Shown here: positions 22,885 to 23,412 of the stretch, piece after piece
Layout: every line of letters starts with the position of its first letter
How positions within the stretch are numbered: the stretch's first letter is position 1
Position numbers and translations under genes: made by a program
Source: Symbiodinium natans
Lineage: Eukaryota; Sar; Dinophyceae; Suessiales; Symbiodiniaceae
Assembly: GCA_905221605.1 (NCBI GenBank)
Contig: CAJNDS010002487.1
Span: 373,202-396,613, forward strand
Direction of reading: 5' to 3'
Length of the DNA: 23,412 nt
Notes under the pieces: generated by a model
The model's input: only the letters and a program-made list of their open reading frames with translations
Told to the model about the DNA's origin: nothing
The model's database searches: none

Positions 22885-23258
22885 ATTAGGCCTCTCAAAC
22901 TGCTGCCTAAATCCTCCGCCGAAGGCCCAGCAGGTATTAAGCCTCTTAGACGTCTTTAAACTGCTGCCCGAACCCATTACGCCTTTTAAACAGCTGCCCA
23001 AACCCTCCACAAAAGGCCCAGCAAGTATCAGGCCTCTTAAACTGCTGCCTAAACCCTCCGCAGAAGGCCCAGCAAGTATTACGCCTTTTAAACTGCTGCT
23101 CAAACCCTCCAAAAAAGGCCCAGCAAATATTAGGCCTCTTAAACTGCTGCCGAAACCCTCTGCAGAAGGCCCAGCAAGTAGTACGCCTCTTAACTTGCTG
23201 CCCAAAGGCCCAGCAAGTATTAGGCCTCTTAAACTGCTGCCTAAACCCTCCACAGAGG
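22885..23258. repeat. About 51-bp minisatellite, roughly seven to eight units
   Basis: Unit: GGCCTCTTAAACTGCTGCC, then TAAACCCTCCGCAGAA, then GGCCCAGCAAGTATTA, with one shortened unit near 23190-23220. Because the period is a multiple of three, it leaves an open frame on both strands: plus 22877-23353 (17-residue LLPKPSAEGPAS-type repeats) and minus 22828-23253. I regard both as repeat artefacts rather than genes. The CTTAAA core resembles the neighbouring G-rich satellite. Confidence 0.8.
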
Positions 23259-23412
23259 GGGGGGCTTGGTTGCGGCTTCAGGGGGGAACTTTAGGGGGGG
23301 CTTTAAGGGGGCTTAAAAAGAGGGGCTTAAAGGGGGGGCTTCAAGCCCCTTAAAACGGGGGGGCCTTCAAGGGGGCTCTAAGGGGGCTTTTTCAAGGGGG
23401 GCTTCAAGGGGG
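23259..23412. repeat. G-rich CTTAA/CTTCAA satellite to the window end
   Basis: GGGGGGGCTTCAAG, GGGGGCTTAAAAAG and similar units follow the minisatellite and run off the right edge. Same family as 10025-10441 and 22026-22105. Confidence 0.85.

Noticed and set aside
22877-23353. 158-codon repetitive ORF
   Set aside because: It is produced by the 51-bp minisatellite and is also open in antisense, then runs into G-rich satellite.

Overview
The window looks like nuclear DNA from a dinoflagellate, possibly a Symbiodinium relative. The reasons are: Ty1/copia-type polyproteins with a compact algal-style integrase zinc finger; LTRs and an insertion boundary that carry the 3' end of the dinoflagellate trans-spliced leader (exact TTTGGCTCAAG in the LTRs); and long G-rich GGGGGCTTAA satellite tracts. 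No ordinary host gene is recognisable.

Layout. (1) 1-8766, minus strand: element A, a Ty1/copia-type LTR retrotransposon cut by the left window edge. It has a 5' LTR lacking its outer 16 bp (8385-8766), a primer-binding site, gag with a 2-bp deletion, and a gag-pol frame open to base 1. (2) 8767-10021: spacer with no recognised gene and one long imperfect hairpin. (3) 10025-10441: G-rich CTTAA satellite. (4) 10442-22025, plus strand: element B, a near-identical copy head-to-head with A. It is bounded by the 5-bp target duplication TAAAG. It has a 400-bp 5' LTR, PBS, gag broken by a 10-bp tandem duplication, a gag-pol frame to 19384, and a polypurine tract. Its 3' LTR is split by a ~2.1-kb insertion (19517-21628) flanked by a 14-bp direct repeat. 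(5) 22026-23412: the interrupted G-rich satellite, then three different tandem-repeat families, then more G-rich satellite.

The polyprotein runs Gag, CCHC knuckle, aspartic protease, a ~2.3-kb extra segment, integrase, reverse transcriptase, RNase H, and a C-terminal ~280-residue domain. Inside the extra segment is a separate same-strand ORF in the +1 frame (464 codons from its first ATG, called ORF2 here). It is predicted identical in both copies and overlaps a pol frame that stays open throughout. This nested ORF is the main candidate for an undescribed feature. Others are the C-terminal domain, which has methyltransferase-like motifs, and the 2.1-kb insertion, which starts with a spliced-leader remnant and carries eight copies of one hairpin motif.

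A and B are each broken in gag by a different frameshift, so neither makes a full Gag-Pol without recoding or help from another copy. Over the ~7.9 kb of shared interior I see no length difference and only about 20 substitutions.
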